Shown here: one piece after another, positions 43,232-55,074 of the stretch
Layout of the letters: each line of letters starts with the position of its first letter
Numbering within the stretch: position 1 is the stretch's first letter
DNA from: Laguncularia racemosa
Lineage: Eukaryota > Streptophyta > Magnoliopsida > Myrtales > Combretaceae
Reading direction: 5' to 3'
Length of the DNA stretch: 64,000 nucleotides
Assembly (NCBI GenBank): GCA_037954665.1
Contig: JBBMOL010000453.1
Location: 62,001 to 126,000, forward strand
The notes under the pieces: model-generated
What the model was told of the DNA's origin: nothing
Database searches by the model: none
Seen by the model: the letters and a program-made list of their open reading frames with translations, nothing else
Position numbers and translations under genes: made by a program

Positions 43232-44605
43232 AATTCCCCCACACTTAAATTCTTGCTTGTCCTCAAGCAATTGAATCAAATCAATTTAGAAATCCGTCAT
43301 AGATTATACAAACTTTCTTTTCATCATTCCAAGCATCTATTCATTTGTAATTCATGACTTGTAATTTTAATATCTACTACTTCAACCAAACTGGTTTCAT
43401 GTGATCAAATTACCATGGACAAAATTTAATAGCTAATCTAAACAAAACAAACTTTAATCCTCATGTTTAGCAAAATAATTTTTATTCCAAAAGTAAATAC
43501 TTAATCCACTAAGGAAAAACACCCAATTAAACTTCATTGGATATTATCAAGTATATAATCCTTGCAACATAAAGTGAAAGCATATAGTATCAACTCTTTC
43601 CATAGATTTTCTCCCTTTTTATTATAAGTCTTGTTTCATTCAATGAATGTTTACATTCATTGTTCTTTTGATTTAATCAAGCATCTATTTTGATGGGTTT
43701 TTGCCGCTTCTTTTCATGAACTTTCACCTTTTTCGCCCTTATCGTTATAGTGAGTTCATTGAGTCAACACATCCCGAGCTCGTCACTCAAGTGACTGGGT
43801 TTTGAGATACCCCTACGGACTCTTCCTCACTCTAACATTCAAGTTTGAATACTCTTAACTCAATTACTTGAATTATTGGAGTAATGGCTATGCTTGAAAT
43901 TTTTTTTTTCTTCACAACAACTTCAAAGAGTGTACAGTTGCTAATATAACCTAGAAGTAAACTTGTTTATTTTTCACTTAGGGACTCGACTTACTCTTAG
44001 ACTTCCAATTCTAAAGCTAAATACAAGGTAAATTTGTTTCTTAAAGATTTCACTACTTAATTTTAACCAAGTATTCTAATCACAACAGTAGGTGAGTAAA
44101 GCATTTGAACAAGTCAATTTCACATTTTGTAGATGCTTATTACAACATTTAGTACAATCTCCAGATTTCATGATAATTTTGAAAAAAATTGGCTTAAAAT
44201 TGCTTAAGGACAAACATTCAAAGTATGAGTCAATTCTCTATTCTCTATATTTTATTATCCTCTCCCCCACACTTAGCTTGAACAGTGTCCTCACTGTTCC
44301 TAATTCAGCACAATTAAAGAGGAATCAACACAAGGAACATTAGAGAATAAGAGAAAAGGAATACTGGTACTTCCCTGGTATGAAGTGTAGAGTAATTGGA
44401 GTTCTCCCCTTAAGCACTAGAGAGTGTCATTTGATGATATATACCCTTGCTGCAGCTAATCAAAAGAAAAAGAAAACTAAAACAAAATAAATTGATATGG
44501 GTTGCCTCCCATGAAGCGCCTTTCTTTAACATCTTTAGCTAGACGTTCCTATAATTAATCGCAATACTCGGGGTGAGTTAAACTGGTTTCTTCAATATTA
44601 CATAC
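43232..44605 (-). other. E region between integrase and 3' LTR, with polypurine tract
   Basis: The sequence beside the LTR reads in sense GTGTGGGGGAATT (rc of 43232-43247), the polypurine tract usual for Athila-like elements. The remaining 1.3 kb has no ORF over about 83 codons that I can support. Many Athila elements carry an env-like ORF here; I see none. Confidence 0.75.
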
Positions 44606-45070
44606 TTAAAATCCTTCATAAAAAGGTTTCAAGCGATGACCATTGACTTTGAAGTTCTTACCGGTGTCAAGACTTGCGATCTCAACTGCACCATGTGAAA
44701 ATATGTTAGTGATAACAAAAGGACCAATCCACCGTGATTGTAGTTTTCCAGAAAACAACTTCAATCGGGAATGATAAAGTAGTACTTTTTGACCTATAGA
44801 AAAATTCTTTCGGGAAATCATTTGATCATGAAAATTCTTTGTTTTTTCCTTGTAGATTTTAGTACTCTCATAAGCTTCTCTTCGAATTTCCTCAAGTTCT
44901 TGTAATGAAAGTTTTCTGTGCTCACCAACCTCATCCATTCGCATGTTACATTGTTTTACAGCCCAGTACGCCCTATGTTCCAGCTCCATAGGAGGTGACA
45001 CGGTTTGCCAAATATCAAACGGTAAGGAGACATACCTATAGGGGTCTTGTAAGCTGTCCGGTAGGCCCAT
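44606..45070 (-). pseudogene. pol: E integrase C-terminal part
   Basis: Open for 154 codons. LEHRAYWAVKQCNMRMDEVG, then ELEEIRREAYESTKIYKEKT and the C-terminal barrel VLLYHSRLKLFSGKLQSRWIGPFVI, ending KVNGHRLKPFYEGF. This is the typical Athila-type ending. One frame change separates it from the core (near 45040-45070). Confidence 0.87.
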
Positions 45071-45824
45071 AATGCATCTTCAAGTCTTGTACTCCAATCT
45101 TCCTGCTTGGATTGACGGTTTTTTCCACAATAGACTTGATTTCTCGATTTGAAACTTCTGCCAATCCATTGGTTTGAGGGTGGTATGTGGTGAAAGTACG
45201 ATGAGTGACCCTGTATTTTTTTAGTAGAGTTTCCACTACTCTATTACAAAAGTGTGTGCCACAATCACTGATAAGAGCCTTTGGTGTCCCGAACCTAGCA
45301 AAAATATGAGATTTAGCAAAATCCACAACAACTTTGGCATCATTAGTTCGGGTCGCTTTGGCTTCCACCCATTTTGAAACATAATCCACAGCAAGAAGGA
45401 TGTAAACATTACCGAAAGAAGGAGGAAAAGGACCCATAAAATAAATACCCCATATATCAAATATTTCACAAGCAAGAATAGGGGTAAGTGGCATTTGGTC
45501 TCTATGTCCTAAGTTGCCAATTTTTTGACATCGTTCACAAGACTTACAAAACATAAAAGAATCACGAAACAATGTAAGCCAAAACAAACCACACCCTAAT
45601 ACCTTTTGAGCTGTCCTCTTAGGGCCAAAGTGTCCACCACATGCATATGAGTGACAAAATTGCAAGACAGAAGGAATATCGTCTTGAGAAATACACCTTC
45701 TAATGATCTGATTAGCACAATGTTTCCACAAATATGGATCATCCCATACATAGTACTTAGCATCACTTTTAATTTTATCTTTTTGAGCCCTAGACAAATC
45801 ACTTGGTAGTGTCTTAGTAACCAA
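45036..45824 (-). pseudogene. pol: E integrase zinc finger and catalytic core
   Basis: 262 open codons. Zinc part: CHSYACGGHFGPKRTAQKVL then CKSCERCQKIGN. Core: IFDIWGIYFMGPFPPSFGN, where the usual WGID has Tyr (codon TAT, 45441-45443), so the first catalytic Asp is missing. Second Asp in LISDCGTHF. Glu in NGLAEVSNREIK. The enzyme would join element DNA to the chromosome; this copy should be inactive even if the frame were whole. Confidence 0.9.
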
Positions 45825-46523
45825 ATAGTTGACAATATCAGCATACCACGAAATTGTCTTTTGAATAGAAAAGAGATACTCATCTGGAAAATCATCTTAT
45901 ATTAGTGTTGACCCTTCACTGATAGGTATTCTACTGAGGTGGTCGGCAACTAAGTTTTCAGAGCCTTTCCTATCGCGTATTTCCAGATCAAACTCTTGTA
46001 ATAAGAGTATCCATCGAATAAGTCTTGGTTTCGCCTCCTTCTTCGCGAGCAGGTATTTGAGAGCTGCATGATCAGAGTAAACAATTACCTTAGTACCAAG
46101 TAAATATGATCTGAATTTTTCTAATGCAAAAACAACAGCCAAGAGTTCTTTTTCCGTTGTGGAATAGTTGCATTGAGCATTATCCAATGTTCTGGAAGCG
46201 TAATAAATGACATGAGAAGCTCTTCCAACTCTTTGGCCAAGAACGGCTCCAACTGCATAATTGCTCGCATCACACATGATTTCAAAGGGAAGGTTCCAGT
46301 CAGGTGGTTGGATGATTGGAGCAGAAGTTAACTTATCCCTCAATGTGTCAAAAGCGTGTTTACAGGCCTCATCGAACTCAAATGTCACTTCTTTTTGCAG
46401 AAATCGACATAAGGGTTGAGTAATTTTGGAAAAATCCTTGATGAAGTGTCGATAGAATCCTGCACTCCCAATAAAAGAGTGAATTTCCCATACACTTACA
46501 AGGTAAGGTAAAGATTTAATCAA
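45825..46523 (-). pseudogene. pol: E RT thumb and RNase H
   Basis: 208 open codons (45897-46523). SFIGSAGFYRHFIKDFSKIT (connection), LPFEIMCDASNYAVGAVLGQ (first RNase H Asp), YSTTEKELLAVVFALEKFRSYL (Glu), VYSDHAALKYLLAKKEAKPR (Asp) and RKGSENLVADHLSRIP. Catalytic positions appear present. TAA at 45897-45899 ends the frame just before the integrase. Confidence 0.9.
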
Positions 46524-46586
46524 TTCTACCTTAGCTTTATCGACTTCAAGCCCCTTAGAGGATACAATATGACCTAAAATGAGACT

Positions 46587-47377
46587 CTATTCAACTATAA
46601 AGTGACATTTTTCATAATTCAACACTAGATTCTTATCTATACATCTTTGAAGCACTTTTATAAGGTTAGTCAAACATGAATCAAAAGAATTACCATAGAC
46701 GGTGAAGTCATCCATGAAAACCTCTATGATATTTTCCACATAATCTGAAAATATACTAACCATACACCTTTGGGAATGTGGCTGGGCATTGCAGAGCCCA
46801 AAAGGCATCCTTCGATATGCAAAAGTACCGAATGGATAAGTAAAGTAGTCTTCTCTTAATCTTCCGGTGCCACTGGAATTTGATGAAAACTGAATAACCT
46901 CAGAAAACATAGAAAGGCCAGCCAAGTCAGAGACAAAAAGGAGAGGAATACTTTTCAGTTGATGCATTTAACTTCCTGAACAACACAACTCCACCATTGA
47001 ACTCGAGTAGAATTAACACATCGAGTTCAATCATAGTCAGCTATAGAGCCCAGCAACTTCGATCATCAAGAAAAGGAAGAGGGAAGTGATCTTTTCTAGT
47101 TGATGCATTTAACTTCTGTAATCAACACAACCCTCCATCCATTCTGAACTCGAGTAGGAATTAACTCACCATCAGAGTTTTCAATCATAGTCAAGCCTGT
47201 TTTCTTTGGAACAACTTGAATTGGACTTACCCATTTGCTATCGGAAATTGGATAGATCATACCTGCATCAAGAAGTTTCAAGATCTCTTTCTTAACTACC
47301 TCCATCATAGGCGGGTTCAAACGACGCTGAACTTCCCTTGAAGGTTTGCAATTATCTTCCATTAAAATCTTGTGCAT
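46587..47377 (-). pseudogene. pol: E RT fingers and palm, with a local duplication
   Basis: Fingers: REVQRRLNPPMMEVVKKEIL, WVSPIQVVPKKTGLT, NGWRV. The palm carries YPFGTFAYRRMPFGLCNA and the catalytic box FMDDFTVYG (46692-46718). Between them, 46945-47110 carries an imperfect duplication of the segment encoding TRVQNGWRV...LNAS (both copies contain TTGATGCATTTAACTTC in the plus strand), which breaks the frame and displaces the CIDYR and SGFNQI blocks. Confidence 0.85.
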
Positions 47378-47851
47378 GCATGTGGAGGGGCTTAGTCCCT
47401 TTGATATTGGCTATGGACCATCCAATGGCTTCTTTATACTCTCTTAACACCCGAATCAACTTTTCTTCTTCTAAAGTACTTAGTTTGTTAGAGACTATCA
47501 CAACAAGAGTCTCATTTTCTCCTAAGAAGATGTACTTTAGATGTTCGGGTAAGGGTTTTAATTCCAGCTTTGGTGCCTGCACAATAGAGGGAAGAAGTAT
47601 TGTGTTAGAAGGGGGTAAATTAATGTAGGACACATCATACCTGGTAGGTTTTAATGATTCCAACTCCCAAATCATGTCCTGCAAATCAGAGGATATTACA
47701 AGCTTCTCCTTAAGAGTTTTCAATGCATTAATAGTAAGACTCCTATTAAGTACAATTTTCAACTCATCATCGTCTATCAAATCAAATGTAGCTTGTGTTA
47801 ATGGGTCAATAACATCTACAACAAAAACATGGGAGATATCACTAGGATATT
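47378..47851 (-). pseudogene. pol: E protease-RT linker and RT lead-in
   Basis: Open stretch 47352-47855 (167 codons): ELKPLPEHLKYIFLGENETL, IRVLREYKEAIGWSIANIKG and ICMHAQDF-like end, the canonical Athila RT lead-in. Overlaps the next ORF by frameshift at about 47352-47377. Confidence 0.82.
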
Positions 47852-48300
47852 TCATGGCATATAAATGTTAAATTTAATCACTTCACCATCAAGTTCCATA
47901 GTGAGGTTACCGTCATGTACATCAATTTTCGTTCTGGATGTCTTAAGAAATGTTCTCCCTAATAATATCATTGAGGAATTACGAGAATCATCATTCTCCA
48001 TGTCAAGCACATAAAAATCTGCAGGGAAAACCAACCCATTAACTTGTACTAAAACATCTTCTAGGACTCCCTCAGGATAAACATTGGACCTATCAGCAAG
48101 TTGAACAATAACACTTGTTTCCTTCAAAGGACCAACATGCAAGCATTGATAAACAGACAAAGGCATAACATTGATTGAAGCTCCTAAATCAACATAGCTT
48201 TAGCGATTCCAAGATTACCTATTTTGCAAGGAATGGTAAACATACTTGGATCCTTACATTTAGGAGGAAGCTTCTTCTGAAGAATAGCTGAAACATTCTC
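47852..48300 (-). pseudogene. pol: E aspartic protease
   Basis: MPLSVYQCLHVGPLKETSVI to LLGRTFLKTSRTKIDVHDGN is open (47852-48166). The active site DLGAS is encoded at about 48177-48190 but a one-base change just upstream puts FTIPCKIGNLGIAKA in another frame. Upstream acidic/Lys-rich sequence continues the Gag-Pol junction. Confidence 0.83.
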
Positions 48301-49116
48301 ACCCACACTAATTTTTCATTACCTTTCAGCTTTCTTTTGTTAGTGCACAATTCTTTGAGAAATTTAGCATAACGAGGTACTTGCTTAATTTCCATCCAGC
48401 AAAGGAATATTTACCTCAACTTTTCAAAAAGTTTCAAGAATCTCTTTTTCTTCAGCTTCATTCTTGGTTTTCGCTAATCTAGAAGGGAAAGGAGGTGCTG
48501 TTGTCATTACCTTTGGTGGTTCAATGAGGGATCCTTTGGTCTGGTTGTTCTGCTGGTCCGGAGTTGTAGTCTCTTTCTCAGTCTCTTCCTCAAGATTAGT
48601 TCAGTATCCTTTCTCATTTGATTCCTGCAATTTCGTTCCACTTCTCAAGGCGCTTTGCTTTGGATTTGTGATAGTCTAAGAAGGTAACTTACCTTGAGTT
48701 TCTAACCTGTTTATAGAAGAAGCAAGTTGGCTTACCTGATTTTCCAAGTTGTGAATGCTCTGCTTTGTCTCATCCTGAAATTGTTTTGTATTAACAGCAA
48801 GAGATTTAACAATTTCCTCAAGAGACATACCTGAAGTGGAAGGAGCTTGTGGTACTTGGTTTGATGGCTTAGGTTGGAATTGTTGGAAGTTTTGTGGTTT
48901 ATTGCCATATCTGAAGTTAGGATAATCCCTCTATCCAGGATTATAAGTATTTGAGTAGGGATCATATTTCCTTTGTGGCTGTCCTGGGAATCCTCCTACA
49001 GCATTGGCATGCTCATGATTGTCATCTTGCAATGAGGGACACATGTCGGTAGGATGATTAGGAGCAGCACAAATTCCACAAGCCTTCACCTGTTGTGTAT
49101 TTCCAAGAGCTATTTA
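48301..49116 (-). pseudogene. gag: E Gag C-terminal part with zinc knuckle
   Basis: KACGICAAPNHPTDMCPS, encoded near 49045-49090, is a CCHC knuckle. Then a Pro/Gln-rich stretch, then SLEEIVKSLAVNTKQFQDET and a coiled-coil-like QSIHNLENQVSQLASSINRL segment (48690-48800). Stops at 48930 and in 48300-48670 interrupt. Confidence 0.78.
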
Positions 49117-49890
49117 CTACACAAGGGAGGTCAGGTTAGAAATTTGATGTTCAAGGTTAGCAACACTTACCTCATTTACCTTCCTTGAAGATGTATCATG
49201 CCTATACCCAAATTGTTGCGAATTAGCAGCCATAATGGTGATCAATTCCCTAGCTTGACCAGGGGTTTTGTTTACTATGGCGCCTCCACTTGTAGCATCC
49301 ATCATCTTCCTTTCCATCGGAAGCAAGCCTTCATAGAAGTATTGGATGAGAAGTTGTTCAGATATCCCATGTTGTGGACAGCTTGCACAAAGTTGCTTGA
49401 ACCTCTCCCAATACTCATGAAGAGTCTCGGTATCCCTCTGTTTGAGACCACAAATTTCTCTTCTTATACCAACAGCTCTAGATGCGGGGAAAAATTTGTC
49501 CAAGAAGAGCCTCACCATATCTATCCAAGTGGTTATAGAACCTATAGGCAAATAAAACAACCAATCTTTAGCTTTAGTACTTAAAGAAAATGGAAAAGCA
49601 CGTAACTTGATTTGATCGTCGGTTATTCCTTGCGGCCTCATACTAGAACACACTATATGAAACTCTTTCAAATGTTTATGAGGATCGTCATTCTCAAGAC
49701 CATGAAAGATGGGGAGCAGATGTATCAAACCAGATTTCAACTCAAACTCAACAGCCAATTCAGGATAGTGAATACAAAGTGGTTGTTGATTCACATCCGG
49801 TGCAGCCAATTCTCTCAATGTTCTTTCAGGATTTGCCATATCGTCTTCTTTTTCAAAATCAATAGATGAATCAGACAAATCCGATGCCAA
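49117..49890 (-). pseudogene. gag: E Gag capsid region
   Basis: 257 open codons, the longest Gag stretch in the window. RTLRELAAPDVNQQPLCIHY, then FELKSGLIHLLPIFHGLENDDPHKHLKEFH, LRAFPFSLSTKAKDWLFYLP, FFPASRAVGIRREICG, TLHEYWERFKQLCASCPQHG and LLPMERKMMDATSGGAIVNK: Athila-type Gag. The true start is probably upstream; the ATG at 49890 is only the first in the open stretch, as RSFPGLNLASDLSD-like sequence precedes it in frame. Confidence 0.9.
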
Positions 49891-50043
49891 GTTTAGTCCA
49901 GGGAATGATCTAGCTTCTCTTCACAACCTCTTAAGAGTCTTCTCAATCTCTGGATTATAAGTGAGTGCACCTGTATGAGAAGAACGAGTCATACAAGAAT
50001 AGAAATAAATTTGACACCAATCCCCAGCAACGGCGCCAAAATT
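49891..50043 (-). other. E leader with tRNA-Asp primer binding site
   Basis: The antisense of 50021-50038 reads TGGCGCCGTTGCTGGGGA, complementary to a plant tRNA-Asp 3' end apart from one base. It lies five bases from the LTR. Short leader; gag probably starts within it. Confidence 0.88.
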
Positions 50044-51765
50044 TGATGGGTGTCGAATCAAAAAAAAAATAAAAACCTACTCCTAGATAATGATATGATT
50101 TGTGTATAGTAGTGAGTAGGGTCGTATCCACAGGGATTGGTTAAATATATTTCTATTCAAAGAGAATAAAGAGGAAAAGAAAAATGGGGGGTTTTGTTTA
50201 TGAATCAAAATAATATTGAAACAAGATAATAAAATCGAATATTGATAAAAGCCTAGCTAAAGGAATCAAGATAGTTTAATTCGAGGAATTGATCATCGAT
50301 GCAAATGTTTTCTATTCCTATTTCTAGATAAACTGGTTATGGTTATTAACAAGCTCTAATAGCCTATCTCTCCTTACTTCTTCGATAATCAAAACAAGCT
50401 CTTTGATTACTTCTCTTATCGATTAGACAACCCTAAACAAGCTCTTAGGATTTAATCTATCAATAGCATTAAAAACAAGAGAGACCACCAATTCATGCCA
50501 GTAGATTATAAGATAACCTATTTAAACAAGATCATACATCTCCATAACATGAATTCGATCATCTATTTTATAATCAAACATGTTATTGTGTCACCGAGAC
50601 TAGAACTATCAAACAATTATGGATTTGACGTGCTAGTTGACAATATATTAACTTGCTAATTGAGTAGAAGAGCTCTAATTCATACTAATCAACAAAGATA
50701 ATATTGACAAAACGTTCAGAAAATATATGAATATCTAAAAACAAAGAATAGATTAAAGACAACTCAGTTAGATCTCACAATTCGTGGAGAATTAAACTTC
50801 AATGACCCTTTGGCTAGAAAATCTGCTTAGCTACACATGTTCATCATTAAAACGAAAATTAAAAGTAAAAACATGATAAGCCTCTGTTCCCGGTTTCCTT
50901 GCTCTGCCTCCTTCCTTCCTTCTTGTCTCCAAGATGATCCAAGATTGTCAAACTCCTCTAGGGTTAGTTCTATTTATATTGTTAAGGGAATGGCAGATGA
51001 TCTTTTGCTAGCAAGATATGAAAATATCTTTCCTTTTTGATGTAAATCTCGAGAAGTGAATAATCGTCCCCTTGGCACGCCCTACAACACGGCCATGGGT
51101 CAAGCCGTGCCTTCCTCTGTGTATAATTCACATATCATCTTCCGTGTCCAGTGTGTGCCACATCTTCCACCACGGCTAGATGTCAAGCCATGCCTTCCTC
51201 TGGTGATTCTTCAACAATTTCTCCTCCTTGTTTAGTATATAGCACGTCTTCCATTTCAACTTCAACCATGTCTTCAACCACGACTTCCACCACGTCTTCC
51301 ACCACGGCCAGATCACGAGCCGTGTCTCTCTCTGTTGATAGTCTACATTTCCACCTTCTTGTGCAGTGTATAGCACGGCTTGCACCATGGCCGTATTACA
51401 AACCATGCCTCCTTCTAGATGGATACACGGTCGTGTACTTCAACCATGTATTTTCCCATGGATTCTTCATGACAGATACACGGTCGTGTACTTCAACCGT
51501 ATATTTTCCTTTGGCTTCAAAACTAAGTACACGGCCGTGTACTTCAACTACACGCCCATGTACTTTCCTCCGGCGGTGTAAATCCTTGCCTTTGATCCAA
51601 ATTGTAGATGACTTCTCTAATTTACTTGAATTAGCACTCTTAACTCCATTTAACTGATTTATCACCATAATAAAATTAAGTACCATTTCCTTATGATTTC
51701 TATAAAATCAATAATAAATTAACACAATTCATACTATAAAGATTGAATATAAAATGGCTCTATCA
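50044..51765 (-). repeat. E 5' LTR (1,722 bp)
   Basis: Same ends and length as 41510-43231. Most differences fall in the palindrome block (51075-51580) and are transitions such as CGTG to CATG. TATA box (rc) at 50971-50978. Right target copy CCTAT at 51766-51770. Confidence 0.95.
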
Positions 51766-51770
51766 CCTAT

Positions 51771-52202
51771 ATAGTAAATATATAGGCACCTTCGGGGAAA
51801 ACATAATAAAATAAAAACTTAGTTAGAAAGAATATAATAAAATAAAAACTTTAGAAAAATCAAATGAATAAAGACTTTAGGTTATTAACAATGTGGTGTA
51901 TACCACCGCTTGATGGCGATTAGGCGATTCCATTACAACTTCATTGTAACTCTTGGTTACAAAGCTAGAGGACCTTTAGAACTTACCCCCGTTCCCATGC
52001 GTGCACATTTTATTTATTCTCTATTATTCCTATTTTATGTTTTGTTTGTTTTTCTACAAATGAAAAGTAATGTGGCAATGCAAGCATAAAGCTATAACTC
52101 TATTAATGTTCAAAATCATAGTCTTTATAATATCTTTTCTCTGTATTTCTTCAGTTTTGTAAAATCAATTTTTTCCTGTTTTTTCTTTTAATTTATAGTA
52201 AA
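51771..52202 (+). other. F sequence resuming after E: inverted LTR part, then leader to ORF1
   Basis: 51771-51900 continues the inverted F LTR copy (rc matches about 37850-38030: GGTGCC and GCCTAAAGTC blocks). 51900-52202 is AT-rich leader sequence without a conserved ORF, ending TTTATAGTAAAATGG at the ORF1 start. A TTATAG near the end could be a splice acceptor; not testable here. Confidence 0.55.
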
Positions 52203-53690
52203 ATGGAAAACCAAACCAAAGACTGGTCAAAGTATGTCAATGAAATCCACATGGATCAGTATGCTTATCTTATAGAACCTTGCATAGGTGGTTTGATACA
52301 TTTAGTCAATAACATTAGGATTGCATTATGCAAAAGATCGGCCTAGCAATGTCTTTAATGAAGGTATAACTTAAGTGGGATCTAATAAAAACTATGGCTC
52401 ATTTTTAGGACCTTAAGTCATCATCGTTAGATTTTAGGCCTTATAAGTTGGCACCTACCATAGAGGAGTATACCCAATTACTTAAGGCCCCTACCATGGA
52501 AAATGGAATAGTGACCCCAAACTTGGAAGCCCAACCTATGAACATATTCCATCACTTGTTAAGGGTCAGCAAAAGTGAAATTGTTGAAGCACTGACCGAA
52601 TGCAATAACAAGTGTCGGTTTTCCACATTGGATAGTTAGTATGTATACTCATTAGCCCATCTAGATAGGTGAGACATTTTTTGTGAAGGATACGATGATT
52701 GGCAAAGGAATCGCATCAATGCATTCATATTGGTAGCATTTGTAACCATTCTTTTCCCTCAAGGGTGATCTAACATCCATTTTAGGGTATTTGAGCTAGT
52801 CTCCCAATTTATTGCAAGTAAGTCTTATGTCTCGGCAATATTGGCAGAGCAAATCTAGTCCTTAAATTTCCTGAAGCGATAAGGTCATGGCATGCTCAAG
52901 GGAGGGCCCACTTTGTTAATAGTATAGTTTATTAGTCACATCAAAGCATTTGGAGCAAGTTTGATGAGGAGATACTTAGCTCCATAAACAAACATAGTGG
53001 ATAACTCCGCTATGCCAGTTAAATTACCCAATGACACATCCACTCAACAATGGTGCAAGCTATTCAAGATGATTGAGTTATGAGGCATTGCATGGATGGC
53101 TAGGTGGAATCATTGCACTAAGGCCATGCTCAAATGTGAGGAGTATCCAAGTGTACCTTTAATTGGTATTATAGGTTGTATTAGTTACTTCCTAGCTTAA
53201 GTTGTTAGACAATTAGGCCCCTTGCAAGACATTACTTATATAGGGTCATTAGAATGGGTAACCCTCAACTATCAAGATGCTAACATACCACAAACAACCA
53301 AGATCACCCACCTTAACAATATCAAAGAATTGTGGGAGACTAGGGAGGTAAAGAAAATAGTAGACCTAGGTGAGCTCGAAGGGAGGATTAGGGCCCGCAG
53401 GGCTACTTGGGAGTTCATCTTCAATTTTATGAACATTGGTCGGGTGTAATATAAGTCTCTTAACATCTTCAAGCATGAGCTAAAATTGCAGAATCCTATA
53501 AAGCCACTATATGAGCAAAGGTAGAAGTTTTTTACCTAAAATGGAAGAAGGCTGCGAATTATTAGAAGAAGAAGCATAGACAATTCCAAAAGGTTATCCA
53601 ATACTTAAGAGACTAGTTGAAGGAAAAAGATGAACGGATCTGACAACTGATGAAGGAAGCAAAAGCAGCTTGACCAAGCCAATATAAGAG
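52203..53690 (+). pseudogene. F ORF1 (Ogre/Tat-type ORF upstream of gag), broken
   Basis: Begins MENQTKDWSKYVNEIHMDQY. In shifted frames it continues with KLAPTIEEYTQLLKAPTMEN (52448-52510), CRFSTLDS, LFPQG, VSAILAEQI, ARWNHCTKAMLK and LGPLQDITYIGSLEWVTLNY (53222 on), ending near RRATWEFIFNFMNIGRV. This segment order matches the ORF1 that plant Tat/Ogre elements carry before gag; its function is not established. More than ten stops or frame changes. ORF1 is the strongest reason for calling F Ogre/Tat-like. Confidence 0.7.
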
Positions 53691-54081
53691 AAAAAGTAAG
53701 TAGTAGCAGTAGTAGTAAAGAAGAGTTTACTAATTTACTTTCTTTTCGGATAAAGTTTTAGGTCATGTATTTATTTGAACATTAATAAGAAATTGCAATT
53801 TTACGAGTCAAATTATACGCCACATTACTATTCGATTGGAATATGTTACAATACTTGTTCATCATTACCATGCATTGTATTTATATGCATCTTTATGCAA
53901 AATGATAATAAAAAATGATAAAAAAATAATAATAATGATAAAAAATGTGGGCAAGGAAAGAAAACAAAAATTTTTATTTAAATAAACCTAATAGATTTAG
54001 ATCATGTTACATATCTCAAAGATAGCTCCTAAGTAGGTAGGCTTTCTTAGAAGCCCAATTATCACTCACTCAAGAGCTAGA
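53691..54081 (+). other. F spacer between ORF1 and gag
   Basis: AT-rich, with AATAATAATGATAAAAAATG-type low complexity at 53915-53950. No conserved ORF. Ogre-type elements usually have such a spacer. Confidence 0.6.
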
Positions 54082-55074
54082 ATGGCTGAAAACATCGATA
54101 ACAACAACCCTAATAAGAGAATTATAGCTCTCGAATAGACTATACTACAATTAATTACGGAGATGTAGACCCTAACATATACCATCAACCGAATCTATAC
54201 TGATAAAGCAGTCTTAGTAGATCAAATCAAACCTTAGTAGACTTTCAATTTAAACCTCGAGGATGAGTTGAGGAATGATGGTGGTGAAAGTTTAAGGGAG
54301 TTTGAGGAAAAATAGTGGGATATGGAAAAGAAGCTACTCCAAAAGTTCCACGAGAAAATGAGAGTACTTGAGGGAATTGATGGATTCAATCAGATTGATC
54401 TAATTAATCTACTCATTTATGAAGATCAGGAGTTCACCAATAAGTTTAAGATCCCGGATTTTGAAAAGTATGATGGTATAAGCTACTCAAAACTCCATGC
54501 TAGAATCTATATAAAAAAGATGGCTAAATATACTAGGTATGAGCGACTAGTGGTGTAGACCTTTAAGATAGTTTAATTAGGCTAACTCTGGCGTGGTATG
54601 CCCAGCTAGACCTGAATGGGATAGATATGTGGGATAAATTGGCAAAGTTTTCTATAACCAATAGAAGTTTGATGTAGAATCAGCTCCATCCATTTAGGAC
54701 CTGAATAACATGAGGAAGAAAAGTAGTGAGTTTTTTAAAGAATATGTACAACAGTGGAGGGGTGTGGCTACTAGGATAACTACCTCTTTACTAAAGAAGG
54801 ATTTGACTTACATGTTCATCAACACTTTAGGAAAACCTTATTACCAGCATTTAGTGGGGTATGTTGCCGTAAGTTTTGTCGAAATAGTAGAGGTCAAATG
54901 TAGCATTGAGAATGCAATATCCTCTAAAAGGCTCCCCATTCTAGAAGAGGGAGAAAAGAAAGTCACATACATGGGGCTAGTTAGCAAAGGTCAGGAAATA
55001 ACCATCGATATGGTAGCCAGAAGAGATCATCTTAGGCCAATGCCGCAAGTAACCATTTAGAAAAATCAGAATAC
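54082..55074 (+). pseudogene. gag: F gag
   Basis: Starts MAENIDNNNPNKRI, then stops, then open stretch 54322-54558: FKIPDFEKYDGISYSKLHAR, IKKMAKYTRYE. 54710-55060: KKSSEFFKEYVQQWRGVATR, LLKKDLTYMFINTLGKPYYQ and HLVGYVAVSFVEIVEV. These correspond to Tat/Ogre Gag motifs (PDFEKY, EYAQRWR-like, MFxxTL..PYY). No zinc knuckle is seen. At least eight stops. Confidence 0.8.

Larger units (their letters stand above)
41510..51765 (-). mobile_element. E: complete Athila-like Ty3/gypsy element (10,256 bp), antisense
   Basis: LTRs 41510-43231 (3') and 50044-51765 (5'), each 1,722 bp with TG...CA ends. Exact CCTAT target copies lie at 41505-41509 and 51766-51770. Primer site complementary to tRNA-Asp. Gag, protease, RT, RNase H and integrase are in gypsy order. 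The lineage is inferred from the tRNA-Asp site, Gag type, FMDDF box and the KGSENLVADHLSRI motif. I counted about 36 LTR differences by eye (about 2%), so this is the youngest dated element here. All ORFs are broken and the integrase lacks its first catalytic Asp. Confidence 0.93.

Noticed and set aside
43232..44605. env-like ORF expected after integrase in Athila-type element E
   Set aside because: No open frame or membrane-type segment of useful length in this interval.
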